Assembly (NCBI RefSeq): GCF_041260155.1
Contig: NW_027248373.1
Coordinates: forward strand, 434,001 to 498,000
From: Ptychodera flava
Lineage: Eukaryota > Hemichordata > Enteropneusta > Ptychoderidae
DNA length: 64,000 nucleotides
Reading direction: 5' to 3'
Shown here: positions 1 to 11,040 of the stretch, piece after piece
Layout of the letters: every line of letters begins with the position of its first letter
Position numbering within the stretch: position 1 is the first letter of the stretch
Made by a program: the position numbers and the translations under genes
Notes under the pieces: generated by a model
Told to the model about the DNA's origin: nothing
Seen by the model: the letters and a program-made list of their open reading frames with translations, nothing else
Database searches by the model: none

Positions 1-1430
1 GTGGGGAAGAGGCAGATGCCCGACATGCTGTTTTATCGGATAATATCCGATAAAATCGATAATATCGTCTAAAATCTAAGTTAGAGTCTAGTATTAGACG
101 GGGAAGAGGCAGATGCCAGACATGCTCTTTTATTGGATAATACAGTGGCCACTTCACTACCTGTCTAATATTAGACTCTAACTTAGAATTTAGACGATAT
201 TATCGATTTTATCGGATATTATCCGATAAAACAGCATGTCAGGCATCAGCCATACCTCACTCGTCTAATGATAGACACTAACATCTAAGTTAGAGTCTAA
301 TATTAGACGAGTAGGGAAGAGTCAGATGCCCGATATGCTGTTTTATTCGGATAATATCCGATAAAATCGATAATATCGTCTAAAATCTAAGTTAGAGTCT
401 AATATTAGACGAGAGAGGAAGAGGCAGATGCCCGACATGCTGTTTATCGGATAATATCCGATAAAATCGATAATATCGTCTAAAATCTAAGTTAGAGTCT
501 AGTACTAGACGGGGAAGAGGCAGATGCCAGACATGCTCTTTTATTGGATAATACAGTGGCCACTTCACTACCTGTCTAATATTAGACTCTAACTTAGAAT
601 TTAGACGATATTATCGATTTTATCGGATATTATCCGATAAAACAGCATGTCAGGCATCAGCCATACCTCACTCGTCTAATATTAGACACTAACATCTAAG
701 TTAGAGTCTAATATTAGACGAGTGGGGATGAGGCAGATGCCCGATATGCTGTTTTATCGGATAATATCCGATAAAATCGATAATATCGTCTAAAATCTAA
801 GTTAGAGTCTAATATTAGATGAGTGGGGAAGAGGCAGATGCCTGACATGCTGTTTTATCGGATAATATCCGATAAAATCGATAACATCGTCTAAAATCTA
901 AGTTAGAGTCTAATATTAGACAAGTGGGGAAGAGGCAGATGCCCGACATGCTGTTTTATCGGATAATATCCGATAAAATCGATAATATCGTCTAAAATCT
1001 AAGTTAGAGTCTAATATTAGACGAGTAGGGAAGAGGCAGATGCCCGACATGCTGTTTTATCGGATAATATCCGATAAAATCGATAATATCGTCTAAAATC
1101 TAAGTTAGAGTCTAATATTAGACGAATGGGGAAGAGGCAGATGCCCGACATGCTGTTTTATCGGATAATATCCGATAAAATCGATAATATCGTCTAAAAT
1201 CTAAGTTAGAGTCTAATATTAGACGAGTGGGGAAGAGGCAGATGCCCGACATGCTGTTTTATCGGATAATATCCGATAAAATCGATAATATCGTCTAAAA
1301 TCTTAGTTAGAGTCTAGTATTAGACGAGTGGGCAAGAGGCAGATGCCTGACATGCTGTTTTATCGGATAATATCCGATAAAATCGATAATATCGTCTAAC
1401 TTCTAAGTTAGAGTCTAATATTAGAAGCAG
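1..1430. repeat. 101-bp satellite array (about 14 units) inside element A
   Basis: The motif AAGAGGCAGATGCC recurs at 1031, 1132 and 1233, giving a period of 101 bp. Each unit contains strong short palindromes: TTTTATCGGAT / ATCCGATAAAA with a 3-base loop, GTCTAATATTAGAC (a perfect 14-mer) and CGAT/ATCG. At about 140-270 and 545-670 single variant units run in the opposite orientation to their neighbours and carry the extra text TGGCCACTTCACTACC. Confidence 0.9.
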
Positions 1431-1588
1431 ATGGGTGGAAAATTCTAAAAACGCTGTTTTATCGGATAAAATCGATAATATTATCCCTATTAGATCACTT
1501 TGGTCTCATGTTCCTGGAACTCTCTAACTTAGAAATTTTAGACGATATTATCCGATAATAAAGAAAAAGCCTATGTCGCGCCTTCATG
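1..1588 (-). mobile_element. Element A: satellite-carrying non-autonomous DNA transposon, left part cut by window edge
   Basis: On the minus strand the element begins with CATGAAGGCGCGACATAGGC (its end on the plus strand is at 1588) and then matches the first several hundred bases of element C (19334 onward) almost base for base, including the non-repeated lead-in at 1430-1588. It is therefore the same subfamily as C in opposite orientation. The other end lies outside the window, so its target duplication cannot be tested; the visible flank is CGCTGTAT at 1589-1596. No coding capacity is seen. Everything from 1 to about 1430 is the 101-bp array. Confidence 0.75.
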
Positions 1589-3539
1589 CGCTGTATGGTC
1601 CGAGTTCGTAGCGGCGATGAGATACCCATTCAAGCTAGTAGGAAACCCCGTGATACTGCATGTTAGCGAAACTTAAGTTTTTCTCAATGCTATCTTAGTC
1701 TTCCCACTTATTTCAGAATAAAGACGAAACTTGCAGCTTTTCGTGAAATGAACAGCGATGACGATAGTACAACGCCGTATAAGTGTTCAGTGGTATTGAA
1801 CCCTGTAAAAGTAAAGATGGCGGCCGTGGCGGCGTGAGATGAGTCTTGTCGCTCTTGGCCGTTTTTTCTAATCGGGACATGTATTTCAAGTGAATGCTAA
1901 ACCAAAACACGGTTTCTAAGAGTGACCAAAAGTATCATTAGAAGTCCAGAGTTAGGTTAGGACACAATGAATAGCCGTTGACTGTATACGATACGGTAGA
2001 CTTGGTTCAAGTTTGTGATTTGTGAATGTTTGAGTAGGGTGAACTCGATGTTTTGTGTTCTGTTTTTATATGAAATGCATAAGTTGGATGAACGCTATGC
2101 AAGAGAATTTCTCCCGGAATCACAGATTTAGCTTTCTTGCACGATCTGCAGTGCTATAAATTATTGATGAGATGAAGTTTGTATTTACGGATGTATTATT
2201 CATAGGACGACATCATCGTATTTGGCATATTGAGAGGAGTTACCTCTCGATCCCCCAAGATATGTGCATAAAATTCACATGGTGTTGTTGAGAATGTCGA
2301 ATGCGATCTCTCACACAAAACTCAGCATGACCTGTGTTCATCACAGGAAACGTAAATTTAACTAGCCTTCCACTATGCAGGTCATATAAGCTTTGATGTG
2401 AACCAAGTCTAAAGATATGGATAATCTTTATGCGTATTGTAAACAGTTCTCATCTCATGATCAGCCTCTACGTGTTTAACTGATTCACATCTTTCGGAGA
2501 GTTTACCATACAAATGAACCACGAGCAACCGTGGGTGAAATCCTAATGATCGAATCAGTATATTACTAGAACATGTTTTGTAAGATTTTAATCTTTATTT
2601 ACACTAAAAAAGTATCATTGGTTTCTAAAAAAGCGTTTAATATTTTTTCATACGTTGTGGGCGTCTGTGCGCAGGGGGCAATTTTTCACGATAGAACTCA
2701 CTATGCTCGCATGATGTCACTTACAGCATGGAGTCGTATTTACAAGAAATAGACATCAATCAATTGAACAGGTATAGAGATTCCATCCTCGAATACCCTC
2801 TTGAAGTTCACGCAAAGTTTTTGTGTCGTTTCTTTATTCTCAAAACTTTTACCGGTGTGTAAACCTGGGCACTGATCGAGTGCGCACATAAAGGAGACCT
2901 CTGATTATTGATGCCCATACCTTCAGGATTTGTTGCTCATTTTGAATTTACTGTAGTCTGTCACCCGCAGAATATGATTGTGACTAAATGTGTCTTGAGT
3001 GAAATTTCAATGTGGGACATGCAGTGTGCGAAACTCACGTAAAATCTCTACTGGTCAAGCGGCCAGCAACTTTAAAAAATCACTGGCCCTGAAGCAAGTC
3101 AACTGGTCCGATCATCAGGTAAAAATCCAAATGTAGCGGAGATTTTTTACCCGCACTCAGTATAGGGGCCAAGAAAATGCCATTGAATAAATAAAAAAGA
3201 CACCATTCAAAATCCTAACATCAAACTGTTTTATTGTGATTTTTAACTCTTTTTTTTTCTTTTTTATTTCTTCGATGAAGGTGACTATCAAAACAAAAAG
3301 TTGGGCATCTGATCTCAGTGTTAAAAACATGAAATCAGTGAAAGGTAAAGCACTCACTAACACATAAAATGTTTTATTTCCTAAAATAGCCTTCCATGAC
3401 AAATATTTCTAACATTGAGAAAAACAGCACAAGCGTTGACTTGAAATATGTCCCAACACTGAAATGCTAAGCATCCACAACTACGTTCAGGGATGGGTAA
3501 GTTTTGGCAGCACAACACCGGATCATAGACAAATGGAGT
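1589..3539. other. No gene seen
   Basis: AT-rich sequence with frequent stops in all frames; open stretches are under 85 codons with no recognisable motif. At 3050-3140 there are two ACTGGYCC-type motifs like those near the ends of the hAT remnant at 15-17 kb, so this may be worn transposon sequence. Confidence 0.5.
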
Positions 3540-3690
3540 CAATACAACAATTGACTCTTTTAAAAAATGATTCTGGCTTCTCCCCTTTGAGGGACTCATA
3601 ATTAAATTCAAGGAAAGGAATACCAAAAAATTAGGGCAACTGATGAAGAGTAATAATACTGAAGTGTCGAAACCTACGTTAAGAGACGAA
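3540..3690. repeat. Worn copy of a dispersed repeat also at 42.1 and 46.6 kb
   Basis: The text around GGCTTCTCCCCTTTGAGGGAC, followed by GATGAAG and by TTAAGAGACGAATCAC, parallels the better-preserved copies at 42075-42372 (same orientation) and 46545-46838 (opposite). It lies directly before element B, so B may have landed in or next to it. Confidence 0.5.
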
Positions 3691-3700
3691 TCACAAATTT

Positions 3701-6458
3701 CATGAAGGCGCGACTTTGCATAATTTTTAAATATCGGATATTTACAATCTAGTATCGAAGTTTGACATATCGACGTTTTCGGGACTAGTATCGATACTAG
3801 ACGATACTAGAATGAAATGCCGTCGTTCCATGGGAAGCCGTTGGGGACTCTAATATCGATACTAGACGATACTATGATGACTAGCCTTGTACCTCGGCAC
3901 ACCGGATCTGTGAAATCTCCGATATTTACCCGATATTTATCGGCGATTTGGGGACTCTAATATCGATACTAGACGATACTAGAATGACTTGCCTCGTGCC
4001 CCGGCACGCCGGATCTGTGCAATCTCCGATATTTACCCGATATTTATCGGCGATTTGGGGACTCTAATATCGATACTAGACGATACTAGAATACTTGCCT
4101 TGTACCTCGGCACGCCGGATCTGTGAAATCTCCGATATTTACCCGATATTTATCGGCGATTTGGGGACTCTAATATCAATATATCAATATATTTGAGTCT
4201 GTTAAATCCCAAGTAAATATCCGATATATATCGGAGATTTCACAACCTCACCGTTCAGGCCAAGCCCGACTTCCGAGGACTGGCTCTAGCATCGATCGAT
4301 ACTAGACGATACTAGAGTCTGTCAAATCGCAAGTAAATATCCGATATATATCGGAGATTTCACAACCTCACCGTTCTGGCGAAGCCCGACTTCCAAGGAC
4401 TGGCTCTAGCATCGATACTAGACGATACTAGAGTCTGTCAAATCGCAAGTAAATATCCGATATATATCGGAGATTTCACAACCTCACCGTTCTGGCCAAG
4501 CCCGACTTCCATGGACTGACTCTGGCATCGATACTAGACGATACTAGAGTCTGTCAAATCGCAAGTAAATATCCGATATATATCGGAGATTTCACAACCT
4601 CAGAGTTCTGGCCAAGACCGACTTCCATGGACTGACTCTAGCATCGATACTAGACGATACTAGAGTCTGTCAAATCGCAAGTAAATATCCGATATATATC
4701 GGAGATTTCACAACCTCACCGTTCTGGCCAAGCCCGACTTCCAGGGACTGACTCTAGCATCGATACTAGACGATACTAGAGTCTGTCAAATCGCAAGTAA
4801 ATATCCGATATATATCGGAGATTTCACAACCTCACCGTTCTGGCCAAGCCCGACTTCCAAGGACTGACTATAGCATCGATACTAGACGATACTAGAGTCC
4901 GTCAAATCGCAAGTAAATATCCGATATATATCGGAGATTTCACAACCTCACCGTTCTGGCCAAGCCCGACTTCCAGGGACTGACTCTAGCATCGATACTA
5001 GACGATACTAGAGTCTGTCAAATCGCAAGTAAATATCCGATATATATCGGAGATTTCACAACCTCACCGTTCTGGCCAAGCCCGACTTCCAAGGACTGAC
5101 TCTAGCATCGATACTAGACGATACTAGAGTCCGTCAAATCGCAAGTAAATATCCGATATATATCGGAGATTTCACAACCTCACCGTTCTGGCCAAGCCCG
5201 ACTTCCATGGACTGACTCTGGCATCGATACTAGACGATACTAGAGTCTGTCAAATCGCAAGTAAATATCCGATATATATCGGAGATTTCACAACCTCAGA
5301 GTTCTGGCCAAGACCGACTTCCATGGACTGACTCTAGCATCGATACTAGACGATACTAGAGTATGTCAAATCGCAAGTAAATATCCGATATATATCGGAG
5401 ATTTCACACCTCACCGTTCTGGCCAAGCCCGACTTCCAGGGACTGACTCTAGCATCGATACTAGACGATACTAGAGTCTGTCAAATCGCAAGTAAATATC
5501 CGATATATATCGGAGATTTCACAACCTCACCGTTCTGGCCAAGCCCGACTTCCAAGGACTGACTATAGCATCGATACTAGACGATACTAGAGTCCGTCAA
5601 ATCGCAAGTAAATATCCGATATATATCGGAGATTTCACAACCTCACCGTTCTGGCCAAGCCCGACTTCCAGGGACTGACTCTAGCATCGATACTAGACGA
5701 TACTAGAGTCTGTCAAATCGCAAGTAAATATCCGATATATATCGGAGATTTCACAACCTCACCGTTCTGGCCAAGCCCGACTTCCAAGGACTGACTATAG
5801 CATCGATACTAGACGATACTAGAGTCCGTCAAATCGCAAGTAAATATCCGATATATATCGGAGATTTCACAACCTCACCGTTCTGGCCAAGCCCGACTTC
5901 CAGGGACTGACTCTAGCATCGATACTAGACAATACTAGAGTCCGTCAAATCGCAAGTAAATATCCGATATATATCGGAGATTTCACAACCTCACCGTTCT
6001 GGCCAAGCCCGACTTCCAGGGACTGACTCTAGCATCGATACTAGACGATACTATAGTCTGTCAAATCGCAAGTAAATATCCGATATATATCGGAGATTTC
6101 ACAACGTCACCGTTCTGGCCAAGCCCGACTTCCAGGGACTGACTCTAGCAACGATACTAGACGATACTAGAGTCTGTCAAATCGCAAGTAAATATCCGAT
6201 ATATATCGGAGATTTCACAACCTCAGAGTTCTGGCCAAGCCCGACTTCCAAGGACTGACTCTAGCATCGATACTAGACGATACTAGAGTCTGTCAAATCG
6301 CAAGTAAATATCCGATATATATCGGAGATTTCACAACCTCACCGTTCTAGCCAAGTAAAGATTTCACCACCCCATCGTTCAATCTAAGTTCGATATTGTA
6401 GAATCTAGTAGCCGTAAATATCGGATATCATATAAAAGTGCAATGTCGCGGTGTCCTC
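3701..6458 (+). mobile_element. Element B: satellite-carrying non-autonomous DNA transposon
   Basis: Starts CATGAAGGCGCGACTTTGCA and ends TGCAATGTCGCGGTGTCCTC. Read inward, the ends align as a degenerate inverted repeat (CGCGACWTTGCA shared, then TATCGGATATTTAC / TATCCGATATTTAC). It has the same outer ends as element C but a different internal satellite. No matching 8-bp direct repeat is seen at the flanks (ACAAATTT left, GGCAAATG right), so either it is old or its right end abuts element D after rearrangement. It has no coding capacity. Confidence 0.7.
3785..6345. repeat. 107-bp (about 4 units) then 116-bp (about 18-19 units) satellite arrays inside element B
   Basis: GGGACTCTAATATCGATACT recurs at 3951, 4058 and 4164 (about 107 bp). 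From about 4190 the unit changes to 116 bp, measured from CCAGGGACTGACTC at 4741 to the next copy at 4857. The 116-bp unit carries the perfect palindrome CCGATATATATCGG and the word ATCGATACTAGACGATACTAG. Variants such as CAGAGTTCTGG recur at intervals, which suggests blocks of units were duplicated together. Confidence 0.9.
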
Positions 6459-6468
6459 GGCAAATGGC

Positions 6469-7190
6469 CATCAAGGTCAAAATATAATGTAGACGGTACT
6501 TTGCAAAGTGTTTAAATATCGGACATTTACTTTCTAATATCGAAGTTTGACGTCCGATGTATTTCCGCCATACATAACAATCTGTATATCGGGCCTAATA
6601 TCGGATATACTAGACGACACAAGAATGACTTGCTCTCTGTCACCGCACACCGGGTTTGAGAAATTGCGATATTTTACCTCCGGCTGATACATATCGATGA
6701 TTTCGGGACCCTTTATGGTAAACATACTAGGCAATTCTGGAATGACTTGCCTTGCGTCTCGACACGCCGGATCTGTGAAATAACAGATATTTACTCGATA
6801 TTTATCGGCGATTGGCGATATCGTCACTAGAATGACTCGCCTCGTGTCTCCGGCACGTCTGGTATGTGTAAAATCACCGATGTTCATCGGCGATTTCGGG
6901 ACTAATGTCCGATATATATGTTGGACATTTACTACCGTAACGCCAAGGATCTTGCCAAGCCCAACTTCATCATTTCTGCTCTAACTTCGAGCCAAGCCCG
7001 ACTTCTTTAGTCCGACTCTAACTTAAGTTATACGATACTAGACTTGTCTAAAACGGTGGGTAAATATCCAATATCGGAATTCCACCGTCGAGGGGCCATG
7101 ATATGACCAAAAATTCTAATTTCGATACTGTGTTGTCCAGTGGTTGTAAATATCCAATATCATACAAAAGCGCAATGTTGAAGTGTCCTC
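6469..7190 (+). mobile_element. Element D: decayed relative of element B
   Basis: Begins CATCAAGG, then TACTTTGCAAAGTGTTTAAATATCGGACATTTAC, and ends CAATGTTGAAGTGTCCTC. Both ends resemble those of element B, and the interior contains worn pieces of B's units (GGCACGCCGGATCTGTG, ATTTATCGGCGATT, CAAGCCCGACTTC). It is much more diverged than B and sits about 10 bases downstream of it in the same orientation. Confidence 0.6.
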
Positions 7191-8459
7191 GAAATCCAGT
7201 TCTCCTCTACACATACAACCACGGTCCCTCCCGAGGGACCGTGATACAACACGGTCGATATGCTAAACTATTACTCTTTTATGACCACGACGAGATCTTA
7301 ATCCCAACACATGCTTTTACAAACGGGGAGCACATTCAATAACGCAGAAAACATAGGTAAGATCTTTCGCTTTGATGCAGTACCGATCCGTCTGTTCACT
7401 TTTATTTGCTAATTTCCCGTTATGCAAATCTTTTGAAACGATATATTCTTATCTTTGAATAATTTTGTCAGGTATTTAGCTTAGCAAAACATTCTGGTAA
7501 ACTTCGGTACACAGAGAAAGTTACTGGCCCGCGTCTTTAGGAACAGCAGGACATCTTTCGAAAGTTACTGGTCCGGCATAAAAACTGCTAGTCTCGGGTC
7601 ATCGGCAGGTGTGAATTTCACACGCTGGGGACATGCAATTAAGTAAAAAATCATGTATTGTTTTTCACTGCGGACTCAGAGTGAGGCGAGGTCAAAACTG
7701 ACGGCGATTTTCGGTCCACGATGCTAACTTTCGCTAATATCTGTAATATCGATCACCGACAAGAATACATCCAATCTCGCATTGGGAACGACCATTATTA
7801 CACATGTACCTCAGTTTACTTTCACTGATTTGACTGTGACAACCGTTGGTTGTTTGATAGAATGTGATCGATGAGCACCTTCGTCCGATTACGGAGTCTG
7901 TCTGGAAACTGTGACAGTGAGTGTATCTGACATCAACTACCTTGTGCTACAGGCATCTATTAGCACCGGAGAACAGGCCAAAAAGTGGAAGAATAGGGAT
8001 GCGTCTATATGATTTTATTTCTGGATGGGTGCAACTTTCATCGTTTATCGTACTGAATCAGACCGTATTACTTTGTGTGACTTCGTCTAATTCAATTTTA
8101 ATGTTACTCATATATGTTTCCAAATTCAATACTCAAAGATGGCCAGATCAGAAACATTCATAAACCTGAATACAAAAAATTTCCTACATCACAAGGACTA
8201 AGTAGGCATTGTGTGATTTTTACCTCTTTTGAGTATATCTTGTCATACACGCCGTGCAAACAATAGTTACCTTTCATTGAACATTCTACAATTTCATCAT
8301 GCTCAACTTTAGGGCTATTTTGGTAAAACTGATAATTTTGAGGTCACTGGACAGGTGCATGGTTTAGGAGGATACAGCGACATATCACAGCACTTTAGGT
8401 ATTTTCGGATATTGTTCTCTAATTCACAAATTATTGTTAGGAAAACTGAGAAGTGGTGG
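7191..8459. other. No gene seen
   Basis: No coding region, array or element boundary recognised. ACTGGYCC motifs at 7512-7600 resemble those near 3.1 kb and in the hAT remnant; a few short open stretches (about 80 codons) have no recognisable features. Confidence 0.5.
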
Positions 8460-8790
8460 GTTTCTGACATTAGTCTAGTGCAGTCATCGAATAAAGTCGC
8501 AAATATCGGCTAAGTTAGAGTTATAGAGTTTATAGCTATTACAGGTTGGGGAAGTGGCCGATGCCACACGCGCAGTTTTATCCTATATCATCGGATAAAG
8601 TCGACAATAACATTGTCTTCTAAGGTTGAGACTAATATCAGAAGGATTGGAATGTGGTCGAAAATAACGTGCAGTTGTACAGCATATCTCGCTAACATCG
8701 TCTATCTTCCAAATGAGAGTCTAATAGAAGACAGGTTGGGAAGTCACCGACACCACCCTTGTGGCCAACTGTTGTTGACCGACACTGGCC
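8460..8790. repeat. Worn units of the 101-bp satellite family
   Basis: The words CTAAGTTAGAG, GGTTGGGGAAGTGGCCGATGCC, ATCATCGGATAAAGTCGA and GAGTCTAATAGAAGAC occur in the order and spacing of the 101-bp unit of elements A and C, but with many substitutions. About three units remain, so this is an old relic of the same family. Confidence 0.6.
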
Positions 8791-9151
8791 ATATTGCATT
8801 GACACAGGGGGACTTGTGGATGCACAAGTCAGATCGAGATGACGTTCAGTGACAGGGCGTTCAGATCACAAAATATCATAAAAATTGTCTTGTTTTATTT
8901 TCCTTTTGTGCAATACTTTCAACACTTTAATATTTGGCCGTGGGTTGTAAATCTTTTTTTTTCGTTTTGTCCGGTTGTCAACGCCGGTCTGGGGCTCCCA
9001 CCTGGTTTATGAGCTTTTTTAAAGGGAAATCAACACGGTGTCAATGCCGAGGGCTTGGCCCTTTTAGAAAAGCATGACCACACTTATGTCAATGCGTTGA
9101 CTACCCCTTCTTTCTTTCCGGAAACCATTACAAGACGTCCACTAGGTGAAC

Positions 9152-9152
<1 letters not shown>

Positions 9153-9197
<45 letters not shown>

Positions 9198-9227
9198 GAC
9201 ACACACAGACACACACAGACACACACA

Positions 9228-9264
<37 letters not shown>
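9153..9264. repeat. Compound microsatellite (TC)n-(AC/AG)n-(TC)n
   Basis: A run of TC dinucleotides, then CACACACAGACACACACAGA-type sequence, then TC again. Long open frames on both strands here are artefacts of the repeat. Confidence 0.95.
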
Positions 9265-9267
<3 letters not shown>

Positions 9268-10940
9268 TTGTTTGGTCGATATCGAAGGTGAACATATTTA
9301 CATTCATGTAAATATCAAAAGTACAATTTTGATTATTGTTTGTAACATATTCAGAAAAAAAAATGAAGTTTTCCATGAAACCTGAAAACTGAAGTACCAA
9401 TTTACGATTAATACGCTGACGGAAATACGACGACATAGTATGACCCTTATGTTTGAGGTCAACTTTCACCCTGTATTCCAAGAAGGTCTACTGTGATCCC
9501 ACGGCGAGGATGGTAATAGTAGATAACGTCGATCGTCGGAAGTATGCATGTGTGTTGTATTTATTTACAATAAAAATAATATCTGTAATATATGAGAAAT
9601 CAGGACAGACAAAAAAATCGACTTGTGAACCAAGAGTTCCCGGTTTGCGATGTCAGGGTGCAGTCATTGCACTTAACTAACTCGCCAGCTCGCTCACTTG
9701 TAGATGTATAAACTATACAGGTGCAGATAACGGGGTTGTTCATTAAAAATGCTGTTTCAGGAGCAATTTTGTGAGGGCGAATTGTTTTATTTATTTGTGG
9801 GGGGCAGGAGGCTTTGAGTTTTTCGAGGGCAGGAAACAATAGTTTATCTGGCTGGCAGCGGATAATTTTATGGAAAGGGTAAAAGCACACGGTTGACCTT
9901 TAGAGCCTTGCTGTAAAGGTGGAAACTGCTGGTAAAGTTTTACAGCCCGCTGTCTCATCATGGCTAAAGAGTACACAAAAAACCACACTATGACAAAAAT
10001 GCAGACAAAATAAATCAAGGAGAGCTGATGTGTGCAGTTTTTTCCTGAATATAATACGAGTGAAAGTAATCACAAGGGAGGAATCAATTTTTGTCAAAAC
10101 AGGGGAAATCAATGTGTTCGTCAACGGGCAGGGGGTTGACAAAAATAACCGCGGAGAGGGGACGAAGCAAAAATCTGTGACGGCGTATAAACAAAGTTTT
10201 AGAAGAGGAGAGGGCGAAGATATTTTTCCAGGGGGCATGCCATGCCATTTTTTTTACATTTTTAGTCATCATAAGATTTTTTAATAGTCACTAATTTTAT
10301 ACAATTCCGCTCTTCACCCAATACGCGAATACAAATCAGGTGAGGTGTATTTGTGGCGACACGGGAGGGGGGGGGTGGGATTGTTCAAAATAAGTGACTG
10401 TGACATTCATGTATTTCCAAAGAGGCTTTACGTTCAAAATAATTCACTTTTTCATATTTTTTAAATTTCTGATGAAAGAATAGACCAGCGTTATGCATAT
10501 TCATACACTGTGATAAGCTTAATTATTTTTTATACATTTCATTTGGTGAAATTTCATTTTTTATACAACATCCTAAAGCTCGCTTGCAAGTATCGAACTG
10601 CTGAAACAGGTATCATTAAACACCAACAAGTGCATACCAGTAATCTGTTTGCATGATTAGGCTAAGGCTCCAAATGGTTAAGATCAGTTTGTACACAGAA
10701 ATTAAACATTGTCATCCAGTGTTTGCTGTTTGTGTTGGAGGACAACTTCACTATTGTGTGTCTTACATAGAAAAGTTTCAAAAGTTGAACCGCAATGGAA
10801 AAATGAACCTCAGCTTTTCCTCTCTCTCTCTCTTTCTGTGGGAAGTGAAAGACACAGAAAGCTTACTGGCTTGCGCACACAAGAGTCAACACAAACAACA
10901 TCTCAGATGTATTTAACACAACAGATATTTTTTTATTAAC
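9265..10940. other. No gene seen
   Basis: AT-rich, with short open stretches lacking motifs and a G-rich run near 10368. This may include the 3' flank of the CACTA element whose transposase ends at 11041, but no CACTA-type terminus could be assigned. Confidence 0.4.
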
Positions 10941-11040
10941 AATGAACTGGGCTACTGGAATATACACGGTTTTGCCATTCAATAAAATAAATACATATTA
11001 TTTACAATAAGAAGAAAAAATGCCACCTCATGTTTGCATT

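Noticed and set aside
1-1430. CRISPR array
   Set aside because: Tandem 101-bp units without unique spacers, in a eukaryotic context and inside a transposon.
3693-6466. 8-bp target duplication for element B
   Set aside because: ACAAATTT and GGCAAATG differ at most positions.
9055-9481. Protein genes across the TC/AC microsatellite on both strands
   Set aside because: The open frames consist of repeat-encoded Ser-Leu, Arg-Glu and Cys-Val runs.
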